A DNA stretch of 64,000 nucleotides from DAOPXV01 sp035352535 (GTDB lineage Bacteria; Muiribacteriota; UBA9980): NCBI GenBank assembly GCA_964545075.1, contig CAZJFS010000001.1, positions 1-64,000 on the forward strand, read 5' to 3'. The translations under genes were made by a program, and so were the position numbers. The notes beneath the pieces were generated by a model. It had not been told where the DNA came from and did not search any database. It saw only the letters and a program-made list of their open reading frames with translations. Shown piece by piece: positions 26,516-35,300 of this stretch. The stretch's first letter is position 1; the number at the start of each line of letters is the position of its first letter.

Positions 26516-27307
26516 AGGCGGATTTTTCAAATTCCATTTGATCAGGGGCAAAAAAGTTTTAGCCGCTTCATACGTCTGCATAACGATGGCCGCGATGAAA
26601 AACAGCGACAGGTAATGAACATGCCTGTCGGCAGCGGACGCCCCTGAAAAATTGACAAAGTATTTAACGATAAATATGGCGTTTGCGGCAAGCGCCATGG
26701 AATTAAATAAAACCATTACCACTATGCTTTTATTGCGATACGATCGATATACCATATAGATAAGGGCAACAACCAGAAACGCCACGATAGCCACTAGTAA
26801 AAAGCCATGATTCTCAACAGCTGAAGAACGGTTCATGGAATATCTTATCTCGAAAAGTATTATAAGCCCCCACAGGGTAAACATATATTTAAGTATCGCC
26901 CGGCCTATCCGCATCGAGTTGAAAAGGGCTACGCCTCCCGCGAAAAATCCGGCCGCGGTGATTAAAACTACGAACCAGCCCGCGCCAAGGACATCGAAAA
27001 CATCCATTAACTTTGGCAGCGCCTTAGCGCTCGAAGCGATCCCGTCATGTACGGCGTAATATATGGGCAGCAGCGCCACGAGAAATAATAGCGCGGACAA
27101 CGATGAAATGAGATAACCGAACGTCACGTCAAAAAGCCTCTGATAAACGTTGTCTGATATAACTTTTAAATTCGGTATCTCTATCGCGCCGTCGTCGATG
27201 TAGTTCTTAAAAGGTTCATTTGAAATCGCTTTCATATTAAGTTCTTCAGACGCATCAGCTTTGTCGCTAACTTTAAAATTATCGTTATTTTTATCTTTAA
27301 TATTCAT
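26498..27307 (-). CDS. Membrane protein co-encoded with ECF sigma factor
   Basis: A 269-aa protein with a polar N-terminus (about 60 residues, acidic) and about six hydrophobic helices (starting YLISSLSALLFLVALLPIYY). Its ATG overlaps the sigma stop codon (ATGA), so the two are translationally coupled. By position it could be an anti-sigma factor or membrane sensor, but it lacks a zinc-binding ZAS motif (His-x3-Cys-x2-Cys) and I recognise no family. Confidence 0.7.
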   Translation of the reverse strand: MNIKDKNNDNFKVSDKADASEELNMKAISNEPFKNYIDDGAIEIPNLKVISDNVYQRLFDVTFGYLISSLSALLFLVALLPIYYAVHDGIASSAKALPKLMDVFDVLGAGWFVVLITAAGFFAGGVALFNSMRIGRAILKYMFTLWGLIILFEIRYSMNRSSAVENHGFLLVAIVAFLVVALIYMVYRSYRNKSIVVMVLFNSMALAANAIFIVKYFVNFSGASAADRHVHYLSLFFIAAIVMQTYEAAKTFLPLIKWNLKNPPLFKSF

Positions 27308-27816
27308 ATCTTTTCCCCCTCATTTAACTTTTTAAGATTGGAGACAAGCTCTTTTCTTATGTAATGGAGCCGGCTTTTGACCGTCCCTTCGGCGATCGAA
27401 AAAATATCAGCCATATCGCTGATGGTATTTTTGAGCGACAGAAGAAAAAGCGCTCGCTTATCGGACGCGAGTTTTGCGATGGCTGCATCCATCATTTCTT
27501 TAGAATATTCAAAATTTATGATTTCATCCGGTCCGCTTTCCCTCAGAAGCTCCGCGTAGTATTCGGAAACCGCCGTCATTTCTTTTGTTTTAAAGCGTTC
27601 CCTGTCGTAATAGATATTTATGGCTATTTTATATACCCAGTTTTTCAGACTTCCCCGGCCGGGGTCGAAAAGACTGAATTTAAGGTTCGCGCGCACATAC
27701 GCGTCCTGAAGTATGTCCTCGCTCTCGTGCCAGTCGCCGGTAAGTTTGACGAGAAACCTGAAAAGGTCCTTATGGAACTCACCGAACCAGTTCGAAAGAT
27801 TTAAATCATTTCCCAT
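27304..27816 (-). CDS. ECF-type RNA polymerase sigma factor
   Basis: A 170-aa protein with region 2 (FHKDLFRFLVKLTGDWHESEDILQDAYVRA, GSLKNWVYKIAIN) and region 4 (FSIAEGTVKSRLHYIRKEL helix-turn-helix). There is no region 1 or 3, so it is an extracytoplasmic-function sigma. AGGAGG lies 4 nt before the ATG. Probably controlled by the membrane protein overlapping its 3' end; target promoters are unknown. Confidence 0.88.
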   Translation of the reverse strand: MGNDLNLSNWFGEFHKDLFRFLVKLTGDWHESEDILQDAYVRANLKFSLFDPGRGSLKNWVYKIAINIYYDRERFKTKEMTAVSEYYAELLRESGPDEIINFEYSKEMMDAAIAKLASDKRALFLLSLKNTISDMADIFSIAEGTVKSRLHYIRKELVSNLKKLNEGEKI

Positions 27817-27904
27817 TTTTCCTCCTGCATATGCAATACGGAAAAAAAATGAAAGGGTTCAAAATTATTTCAAAATATTTGGAAAAAAAGAAAAGAAAAT
27901 CAGA

Positions 27905-27951
27905 AAATTCAAAAACGCCGCTTAACGCTAATGCGCTTTGAACGGCGTTTT
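27905..27951 (-). terminator. Terminator downstream of the gap-spanning secreted protein
   Basis: AAAACGCCG (27912-27920) pairs with CGGCGTTTT (27943-27951), with a small inner stem (ACGC/GCG). On the minus strand the hairpin is followed by TTTTTGAATTTTC. It separates this gene from the sigma factor gene. Confidence 0.7.
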
Positions 27952-27986
27952 CGACAGAATATTCTTTCGGTTTTATAAAATTAAAT

Positions 27987-29519
27987 TTATCTGTGAGCTT
28001 TTGTATTTTTAATCGTTCCTTCGCCGCTGAGCGCTTTCGATAATTCGCCATCCTTTAAGATATCCGCGACTTTAACGCTTTTTCCGTCCAAAGTCATCAT
28101 ATTTTTTACAAGCCTTATGCCATGGCTGTAATCGACATGGTAGTAGTTATGGATCGTGCTCAAAGGCTGTATGGCCTTTCCGTTCTTCTGGTGCCAGCCG
28201 TATATGGCGACCTGTTTTTTACCCTTTGCCGCGGCCTGATCCAATAAATTAGTTATAACCACGTCTTTTTTATCCCCGGCGGTAAGCGCCCCGAGAGGCT
28301 TCCCGGCGCGCTGCTTTTCAACCATCTTTTGATGTTCGGCGAAATTCGAGATTTTGCTGATGCCTTTGTCGACGCTTATGGGCTGAGGATTTAATTTAAC
28401 CGCGGCCTGATCGTATATATCGTCGACCATTTTTTTCGTGGGCAGCTGGCAGCCATACATATCGGCGATCTTTTGAGCGGACATAGGCGTCATGGGAACG
28501 CGGACGAAATCGTCGTTGCTTCCGATCGCGAGATAGTCAGGCATAACATAATAACTTGCGGTGTGTTCTTTTCCGTCTTTAGTCTTAAATCCGACCTTGA
28601 CTTCCTTGAAATCTTTGAGAAAATCAGGGATATTTCCGCGCATTATTTCGTCCAGCACGGCTTTGTCATAATTCAGAAGGCTCATGGATTTAACCCTTGC
28701 CATGAATACGCTTCCGCTTTCAGCGTCTGCGGCGCGTTCGGGAATAGTTCCGGTCACGCCTGTCAGTGAAGAGGCGATGGTCTGTATATTATTTTCGGCT
28801 GTATTATTTACAACGGTTGAAGTCTGAGTATTATCGTCTGTGTTTGAAACGGCCGAAGTCGCCGTATTATTGGCAATAGCAGACGCCTGCGTTGAATTTA
28901 GTATGCTTCCTCCATTCGCGGACGAAGTTAATGGCGTCGAGACCTGCGTAACGCGCGTCGAGGANNNNNNNNNNNNNNNNNNNNNNNNNNNNNNNNNNNN
29001 NNNNNNNNNNNNNNNNNNNNNNNNNNNNNNNNNNNNNNNNNNNNNNNNNNNNNNNNNNNNNNNNGTGGTCGCGGTTCGGCATGTATTAGCGGATGAACAA
29101 TTATTTGATGAGGTTTGAGTATTATTCGACGCGACGGTTTCTTCACTTACGGCACCGCCGTTACTCGTCTGAGCTGTTTTATCAGAGTTTTCGCAGCCCT
29201 TGAAACCAAGCGCGGAACCTATTTTTTTGAAAAAGCCAACCGCTTCGTCGAAGAGGCCTTCAAAAAAGCTAAATATCTTTCCAAATACGGTTTTTTTCCC
29301 GGAGCTTTTTTCACTTTTAACGGATGAGTTTTCGGCATCATCCGAAATTCTGGCCGCCGCGGCTGTATCTGAAGCGTTACCAGAGCTTGCGGCGATTGCG
29401 GTATTTCCGGTTAAATTATCGCCAAAAGCCTCGATACCCGAGGCGATTGAATATGAATTGAGCATCAGACAGAACGCGAATACGATAAATGCGACCGAGA
29501 ACATTTTTAAATTACGCAT
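27987..29519 (-). CDS. Secreted protein with Ser/Thr/Asn-rich spacer, interrupted by assembly gap
   Basis: ATG at 29519 is chosen because GAGGAGGGG lies just upstream; the frame is open further 5' without a ribosome site. It has a signal peptide, an amphipathic segment (FEGLFDEAVGFFKKIGSALGF, residues noted in part), a long Asn/Ser/Thr/Ala spacer interrupted by the 100-N gap, and a C-terminal domain of about 230 residues. That domain has VAIYGWHQKNGKAIQPLS, then HNYYHVDYSHGIRLV, a pattern I remember from uncharacterised secreted bacterial proteins. It may be wall-related, like the 513-1442 protein. True length is unknown because the gap size is arbitrary. Confidence 0.7.
   Translation of the reverse strand: MRNLKMFSVAFIVFAFCLMLNSYSIASGIEAFGDNLTGNTAIAASSGNASDTAAAARISDDAENSSVKSEKSSGKKTVFGKIFSFFEGLFDEAVGFFKKIGSALGFKGCENSDKTAQTSNGGAVSEETVASNNTQTSSNNCSSANTCRTATXXXXXXXXXXXXXXXXXXXXXXXXXXXXXXXXXXSSTRVTQVSTPLTSSANGGSILNSTQASAIANNTATSAVSNTDDNTQTSTVVNNTAENNIQTIASSLTGVTGTIPERAADAESGSVFMARVKSMSLLNYDKAVLDEIMRGNIPDFLKDFKEVKVGFKTKDGKEHTASYYVMPDYLAIGSNDDFVRVPMTPMSAQKIADMYGCQLPTKKMVDDIYDQAAVKLNPQPISVDKGISKISNFAEHQKMVEKQRAGKPLGALTAGDKKDVVITNLLDQAAAKGKKQVAIYGWHQKNGKAIQPLSTIHNYYHVDYSHGIRLVKNMMTLDGKSVKVADILKDGELSKALSGEGTIKNTKAHR
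28965..29064. other. Assembly gap, 100 N
   Basis: Exactly 100 N, the conventional placeholder for a gap of unknown size. It falls in the low-complexity spacer of the secreted protein gene, where internal repeats probably broke the assembly. Confidence 0.97.
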
Positions 29520-29603
29520 AGCGGCCCCTCCTCGATTTATCTTGTAAAAAATATTCGATTCATTATGTTTTTTTATCACAATAGGAGATTATACTAACAT
29601 ATT

Positions 29604-29645
29604 ACCGGTTTTGTTTCAAAAGATATTTTATTAAAATAAACCGGT
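29604..29645. promoter_or_regulatory. Inverted repeat between divergent secreted-protein genes
   Basis: ACCGGTTT (29604-29611) and AAACCGGT (29638-29645) are perfect 8-bp arms, and pairing continues partly inward. The left arm is just upstream of a minus-strand -10 (TATAAT, 29593-29588). The right arm lies 24 nt before the + promoter at 29670. It is a candidate shared operator. Confidence 0.4.
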
Positions 29646-29669
29646 ATCGATAATTTAAACAAGATGAGC

Positions 29670-29699
29670 TTGACAAAACTTTTAATGATGCTATATTAT
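29670..29699 (+). promoter_or_regulatory. Promoter for the 29770 gene
   Basis: TTGACA (29670-29675) followed by TATATT (29692-29697, 16-nt spacer) or TATTAT (29694-29699, 18-nt spacer). Confidence 0.7.
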
Positions 29700-29769
29700 A
29701 AGCCGGGAAAACGATAAAATACAAAAAGCGAAGCTATATAAAAAAGCTTTGAAAAAAAGGAGAAAACTC

Positions 29770-30432
29770 ATGAAAAAATTAGCTTATGCCTTAACGGCCG
29801 TTTTATTATTAGCGCCAATCATGGCCGGCGAAGCGGCCGCCGGACGGAACAAAGCGTTCAGGGATCAACAAAAAGCCGAACGCCAGCAGCATATTCAGGA
29901 ACAGAAAACGGAAAAACAGAAAAATATCGAAGCGCAGAAATCTGAAAACAAAGCGTTTCTGGAATCATTGAAGGGGCTTTCAAAAGAAGACAGGGACGCG
30001 GCGATAAAGGCGTATAATGAAAAAAAGCAGCTTGAAAACAAGGCAACGGTAACCGCCCAGCAGGCCGAAAATAAGGCATTTTGGGCCCAGCAGCATACCG
30101 AGAACATGACGAGCCTGAAAGCGTCCCTGGCCGCTAACTCCAAAATGACCGAAGCCCAGCGTCAGGAGATAATAGATTATTGCGAAACCCAGTATCAGGA
30201 AAATCTGGCACACTGGGAAGCCAATAACGCGGCGGTCTCAACTTTTATGATCAACCTCGCCGCTGACCAAACCATGACCCATGAGCAGAAAAAAGCTGCG
30301 ATAAAAGCATTTTTTACGCAAAAAAAAGCCGACGATAAAACATATAAAGAACAACAGAAACAGGAAAGAAAAGCGTTGCGCAAAAAAAACCAGGCTCCGG
30401 ATTCCACTTCTGAAACTTCAATTTTAAAATAA
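29770..30432 (+). CDS. Secreted helical repeat protein, chaperone-like in appearance
   Basis: The ATG at 29770 follows AAGGAG (29757-29762); the TTG at 29749 is rejected. The 220-aa product has a signal peptide (about 1-25, ending GEAAA) and is almost all charged helix. Three loosely repeated units carry LSKEDRDAAIKAY, MTEAQRQEIIDYC and MTHEQKKAAIKAF, separated by Gln/Lys/Glu-rich coiled stretches (QQAENKAFWAQQ). The L/M-T-x-x-Q repeats recall Spy/CpxP-like periplasmic helical proteins, but length and order differ. It has its own strong promoter and ends 7 nt before a convergent gene. Confidence 0.72.
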   Translation: MKKLAYALTAVLLLAPIMAGEAAAGRNKAFRDQQKAERQQHIQEQKTEKQKNIEAQKSENKAFLESLKGLSKEDRDAAIKAYNEKKQLENKATVTAQQAENKAFWAQQHTENMTSLKASLAANSKMTEAQRQEIIDYCETQYQENLAHWEANNAAVSTFMINLAADQTMTHEQKKAAIKAFFTQKKADDKTYKEQQKQERKALRKKNQAPDSTSETSILK

Positions 30433-30439
30433 GTAATCA

Positions 30440-32050
30440 TTATTCGCCAACCTTGAATTTATAAGGATCCGGCCCGAATCTCAATCCGTGCTGTCTGTAA
30501 GCGGTCGCGCCTTCGAGCCATATAGGCTCCGACGAAGCTTCGATATCGCGGCAATCAAGCACAAGACTCATGGTCTTACGATTTTTTTCAAGGATATATT
30601 TACCTGTCGGGTTATTGAATTCGCTCTTCCATTCGTTCAGCATCCAGCGATACATGAGAGTCGGGTCCAGCATTTCAATAGGCGCCGATTCTTCGCCGGT
30701 TTTGGCCCATGCCCCTCCGCCAAGAATAAGATTTTTGAATGATACTTTTTTACCGAAAGCGGGACCGCCGCACAATTTTTTAGGAACGGCAAGCGATATT
30801 TTCCACGCTTTTAAGTGTTCGGGGCGCAGAAAACCGGCCACTTCCATAAAACTTACGCCGAACGGCGAACATCCGCCGCCCTCGGCGAATCTGGGCCTGT
30901 TGGCGCCGCCATAATGCTTGTCGCAACCTTTTTCCTTATATTCGTTGAAATATTGAAGCAGTCTTTTACCCATCGAAGGGCTCAACAAAAATTTCATGTA
31001 CGATACGCGGCCTGTTCCGTATCTTTCTTCGACCTGCGCGTTAAGTGCTTCAGGATTGTCGAATTTTCCCCTGAGATCGGCGAAAAGCACTCCGAGGCAA
31101 TACCCGTGTTTCATAACCAGTTCTACTTCTTCGGTGTTATCGAAAGTCGTCATCCCGGCGGTTATAACATCAGGCGAGGCGGATGTTTTAAGCGACATGA
31201 AAACATGGCCTATCGGATGTTTCGCGCTCGTATGAAAAGTCGTGGCCTGATTTATCCCGCTCGCAAGCGCAAGGGCCTTCGGCGACGCCCAGTTGATTCC
31301 GTGAGGCGAAGGCATCGTATAAACTATCAATACGTCTTTTTCCGCTTCGGCGTCTTTAAATATAAACGATTGATCGTCCATTTTAGTATCGTATAAAAGA
31401 GCTGAAATGCTTGTCACGTGGCCGAATTCTACCGCCAGTTCCTTGAAAAACGAAGTGTATGAATCGTCCTTGCGGGGCGTGGCATAGTATTTCAGCGTCG
31501 ATTTAACTTTATTTCCAGCGAATTTATCGCGAACGAGGCTGTACGCCGCGGATATTTTCGAAACTGGCGAAAACCATGATGTTTCGTTATATTTCTTTTT
31601 GCTTTCGGCGATCTTCTTTTCATAAGCCGACGCCAATACGCCGAGCGACTGTTTAAGTTCGTTCACTTTTGATATGGCGTAATTTTTCTTGGCCTCGCCC
31701 GTGAGAGCTCCGTTCGACGCGCCGACCACGCGGTTCTTTTCGGCCGCGTATAATTTTTCGAGTTCGGCTTCCGCTGAATCTTTTTGACCCGATATTTCAA
31801 GTTCGTCAGGCGTTAAAAGCTTTTTATAGTTTTTCATATCGGTCAGATATTTATCGGCCAGTTCTTTCAGGGCTTTTTCATCAAGATCCTGCTTAACCGC
31901 TTCAAGATAGCGGTTATAGCTTGCTATATACTTATCGTAAGCCTGTTTCAACGAAGCCGAATTCACGGTCTGCGCCATTGCAAAACCTGAAACCGCAAAT
32001 ATAATAATTATAATAACAGAGACCAGTAATAATAAGGTTCTTTTTTTCAT
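30440..32050 (-). CDS. Large secreted protein of unknown function with coiled-coil N-terminus
   Basis: A 536-aa protein with a signal peptide (about 1-26, ending AMA). Helical/coiled regions follow (about 30-170, many Glu/Lys, YDKYIASYNRYLEAVKQ). A globular C-terminal domain of about 330 residues contains HPIGHVFMSL, KHGYCLGVLFAD and several Cys (GCDKHYGG, GGGCSPFG, KLCGGPAFG). I recognise no family or catalytic motif. AAGGAG lies just before the ATG. It is driven by a near-consensus promoter (32128-32156), which suggests high expression. Confidence 0.7.
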   Translation of the reverse strand: MKKRTLLLLVSVIIIIIFAVSGFAMAQTVNSASLKQAYDKYIASYNRYLEAVKQDLDEKALKELADKYLTDMKNYKKLLTPDELEISGQKDSAEAELEKLYAAEKNRVVGASNGALTGEAKKNYAISKVNELKQSLGVLASAYEKKIAESKKKYNETSWFSPVSKISAAYSLVRDKFAGNKVKSTLKYYATPRKDDSYTSFFKELAVEFGHVTSISALLYDTKMDDQSFIFKDAEAEKDVLIVYTMPSPHGINWASPKALALASGINQATTFHTSAKHPIGHVFMSLKTSASPDVITAGMTTFDNTEEVELVMKHGYCLGVLFADLRGKFDNPEALNAQVEERYGTGRVSYMKFLLSPSMGKRLLQYFNEYKEKGCDKHYGGANRPRFAEGGGCSPFGVSFMEVAGFLRPEHLKAWKISLAVPKKLCGGPAFGKKVSFKNLILGGGAWAKTGEESAPIEMLDPTLMYRWMLNEWKSEFNNPTGKYILEKNRKTMSLVLDCRDIEASSEPIWLEGATAYRQHGLRFGPDPYKFKVGE

Positions 32051-32127
32051 CGCGCTCTCCTTGTATTTTAAAAAAATAATTCAAAAACAATGACCCTTTA
32101 TTTTTACGGTTTTTTTTCGACACATCA

Positions 32128-32156
32128 ATTATATTAAAATATATGTAGTTTGTCAA
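32128..32156 (-). promoter_or_regulatory. Consensus sigma-70 promoter for the 32050 gene
   Basis: On the minus strand, perfect TTGACA (32156-32151), a 17-nt spacer and perfect TATAAT (32133-32128). The start falls near 32121, giving a 70-nt leader. Confidence 0.82.
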
Positions 32157-32246
32157 TTAACGCCCTTTTTCAAATAAAAAACTCCAATATGATATTCCGC
32201 TTTGCTATTGCCATTAACATCATACCCGTTTCAACGATTTTTTCCA

Positions 32247-32286
32247 ATGCAAAAGCCTGGCCTATATTCAGGCCAGGCTTTTGCAT
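32247..32286 (-). terminator. Terminator of the M30-like lipoprotein gene
   Basis: A 16-bp perfect inverted repeat (32247-32262 with 32271-32286; core AAAAGCCTGGCC) with an 8-nt loop, 23 nt after the lipoprotein stop codon. Confidence 0.85.
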
Positions 32287-32308
32287 GTTTATGACATCCA
32301 AAAAGATA

Positions 32309-35300
32309 TTATTTTTTAATTCTGAGTATCACAAGACCGGTTTTATCAGTATTACCGCCGGTCAGCGTCAATTTATGATCGCCCTGTTCGGGGGCGGCGC
32401 ATTTTATAACATTGTGACTGTACTGTTTTTTGCATACGCCGTTGTAAGAAGCGGGTGAAGACATTTCAGCCGTAATGGCCGGGCCGTTGAACAGATATTT
32501 CCGGTCATACGCTTCCATTACGGTTCTTAAATTTATGCTCTTGTAATTATACCTGGCGTCAGAAGTAATGCCTGTGTTCGACAGGTAAAGCGTCGATATG
32601 AAATTTTCATAAAATTCGCCGAAATTTGCCGCGATATTTTTGGATATTATTTCAGCTTCGGCATTTTTAATGTCGATCTTATCAGATTTCACGAGATTGG
32701 CGGGCGTGGCGCCCTGTTCGACCAGATATTTGGTGAACAGGTATGAAAGACCGTAATTTTCATAATTCGTAAAACTTAATAAAGAACTGTCTTCGACTTT
32801 TAATAGATAATATCTGTGATAAGTGAAAACTTCCTTGAAACCGCAAACATCTCCCGAATACATTGACAGTCCTTCATCGAGCCACAGATAGGTCAGGAAT
32901 GCTTCATAGGACGCTGTCGAAACGTTAAAAAAGTCTTCAATTAGAAGGCTGTGCTGATAAAAATTTACCATGTGCTGGAATTCGTGTTCAAGAACATAAC
33001 TGATGAATTTAACGTATTGCGGGCCTTTTGAACTGGCGTCGGGCAGATAAATGTAAAACATTTCCTTCTCATTCGAGTAATATTTTTGGCCCGTACCATT
33101 GTTACCCGTCAGATCAGGGCTGCTTTCCTCGTCGAATCTCCGCTGCGTCACGGTGTCGTTAAATGCGAAATAACCCGCGGCGTCCTGCATATTAACATAG
33201 TGAGTGGCAAAAATATAAACACGCGAATCGCCGTCAAGTCCCGGGTTCGGTTCGCTTCCAAAAACCGAGGTGATCTTTTCATAATCGGCATCAAAGGACT
33301 CGGCAAATTTTTTGGCGTATTCGGAATCTACCGCGATGTAACTCGCCGGTATGTTCTTTTCAACGTAGACATAGCAGTGTTTTCCGTAAGCCATAAGCGT
33401 CGCCGGCACTTTTGCCCAGCCATTATCGACGGTCTTGTCCGTCGTCTCTACCATAAAATCTTTCTGAGACCCCAATACCGGTTCAGCCGCCTGTTTTAAT
33501 GGAGCTTTCGACGAGTCGCCGCCCTGATTCATATACTTTCCGAATTTTTTCAAAAATTCGAAGTCGCGCTTTCTTTTATTTATTTCAAATTTCATCTGGG
33601 CCGCCATTTTATTGTCATAAACGCTCTGTTCGAACTCAGCCGCTCTGGAAGGAGGCGCGACGGAAGCCATTTTCGGAATCGAATTATCGGCGTTTGCTTT
33701 ATAAAACGACATGTTATAAGACGAAATATCAGTTTCGCTTGTGTTATAAGGCATGGCTATTACATATTCTGATGTTTTAAGATTTTTAAGCGTCACGGAA
33801 AGTCCGGAACCGGGTTTTAAAACCGTTTTTGAAAAAGTTTCGCCGGACTTTAATTCATCGATATAGTCGTCGCATTTAACGCTGAATTGTTGAACGGCGT
33901 AATTTCCGCCGGCTGCGTAAGACGCCTTTAAAATAAGGTCGAATTTGCCTCTCACGGCCGGCTGCCAGGTTATCTCGCCGCTTTCTTTATTTAATTTAAA
34001 GGTCTTGTCATTTTCAACCGAAGGGTTCGACCTGATGTCGTATGAAAGTTTTGACGGATCTATGATATTCGATTTTTCATCGGTTACCGTTATCTTGTAG
34101 CCGTATGCGGCGTTCAAAACGGCCGTTGAAGCGGGCGTTGAAGTTATGGATATTTTTCCGGCGGATCTTTTAACCACGCTTATCATGATAGCGCGGCTTG
34201 TAGAAGGAGTTTTTCCGTCTTCAACGCTGACGCTCACCGAATAATTCTTCGCCAGGCCGATGCAATCGGTCCCAAGAACCGGCGCCGCCCATTTAATTTC
34301 AGATCTTTTTAAATTATTCGCAACGGTTTCGGTCGTGCCTTCAATCAAGCCGCCGGAAACCTGCCAGGCGAATTTTAAACTGCCGTTGTTCGGGTTATCG
34401 GATGTGACCGAAACTGAAAGCGTATCGCTTTCATATATTTCATAACCGGTTTTATTTATAAGAAGTTCCGAAACCGAAAGCGGCTTTATTTCAGGGTTTG
34501 AGGGCGAAAGGACAAAAGTTGATTTCCTTTCGGCTTCACCGGCCGTAATATATTCGATCTTATTAATATATCCTTCTTTTATTATTTCTAACTTATAGAC
34601 GCCTTCCGTCAATTCAGCGAAACTCACGGTTCCTTTTTTATTTGTGTACAAATTTTTAATATCGTTCAAAAACACGCGGGCGCTTTGAAGCGGCGCGCCG
34701 GACCCATCGGTTACGGTTATTTCAAGGGTCGAAGCGTTAAGCAATTCGAGCGGTTTCGGCATTATATATTCCGGAGTTTCCGACGCTATACTCACTATAG
34801 TTTCGTTCTTCAAAACGGTTTTATTCGAGTTTTTTTTCAACGACGCGCTCAATATGTAATCGCCGGGCGAAAGGTTTGAGAAATTGAAATATCCCATTTT
34901 AGAAGTGCTGGTTGAAAAAAGAGGATTCGAGTTCGGCTCGTTTTTTCTTCTGAGTTCGACGGCGGCGCCATCAACGCTGACCCCCGCCTCATCGGTTTTA
35001 GAAGTGTTTCCATAGATAACGTAACCGTTTAAATTCGATATGGACCTTATCGCATAGTAGGTGATACCGGTGCTTCTATAATAGTTGCCGTTGTTACCGG
35101 CCAGATCGGTGATATCAATATTAAAATTTACGATTCCTTCCACTTCATTCGTCGTCATTACGTAAGACGCTATATAATTTTCGCCGTCGATTTTAGAAGC
35201 TCCGACGATATGCCCGTTGATCTTTACGCCGGGCATGCCGCCTAACGGCTCATTCGCGGTAAACGTCAATTTTATAGTATCGCCGGCTCTGGCATAATTA

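Noticed and set aside
28965..29064. Low-complexity DNA element
   Set aside because: Exactly 100 N; it is an assembly placeholder, not sequence.
30815..31396. 193-codon ORF on the + strand
   Set aside because: Antisense to the secreted protein gene, which has a signal peptide, strong SD and consensus promoter.
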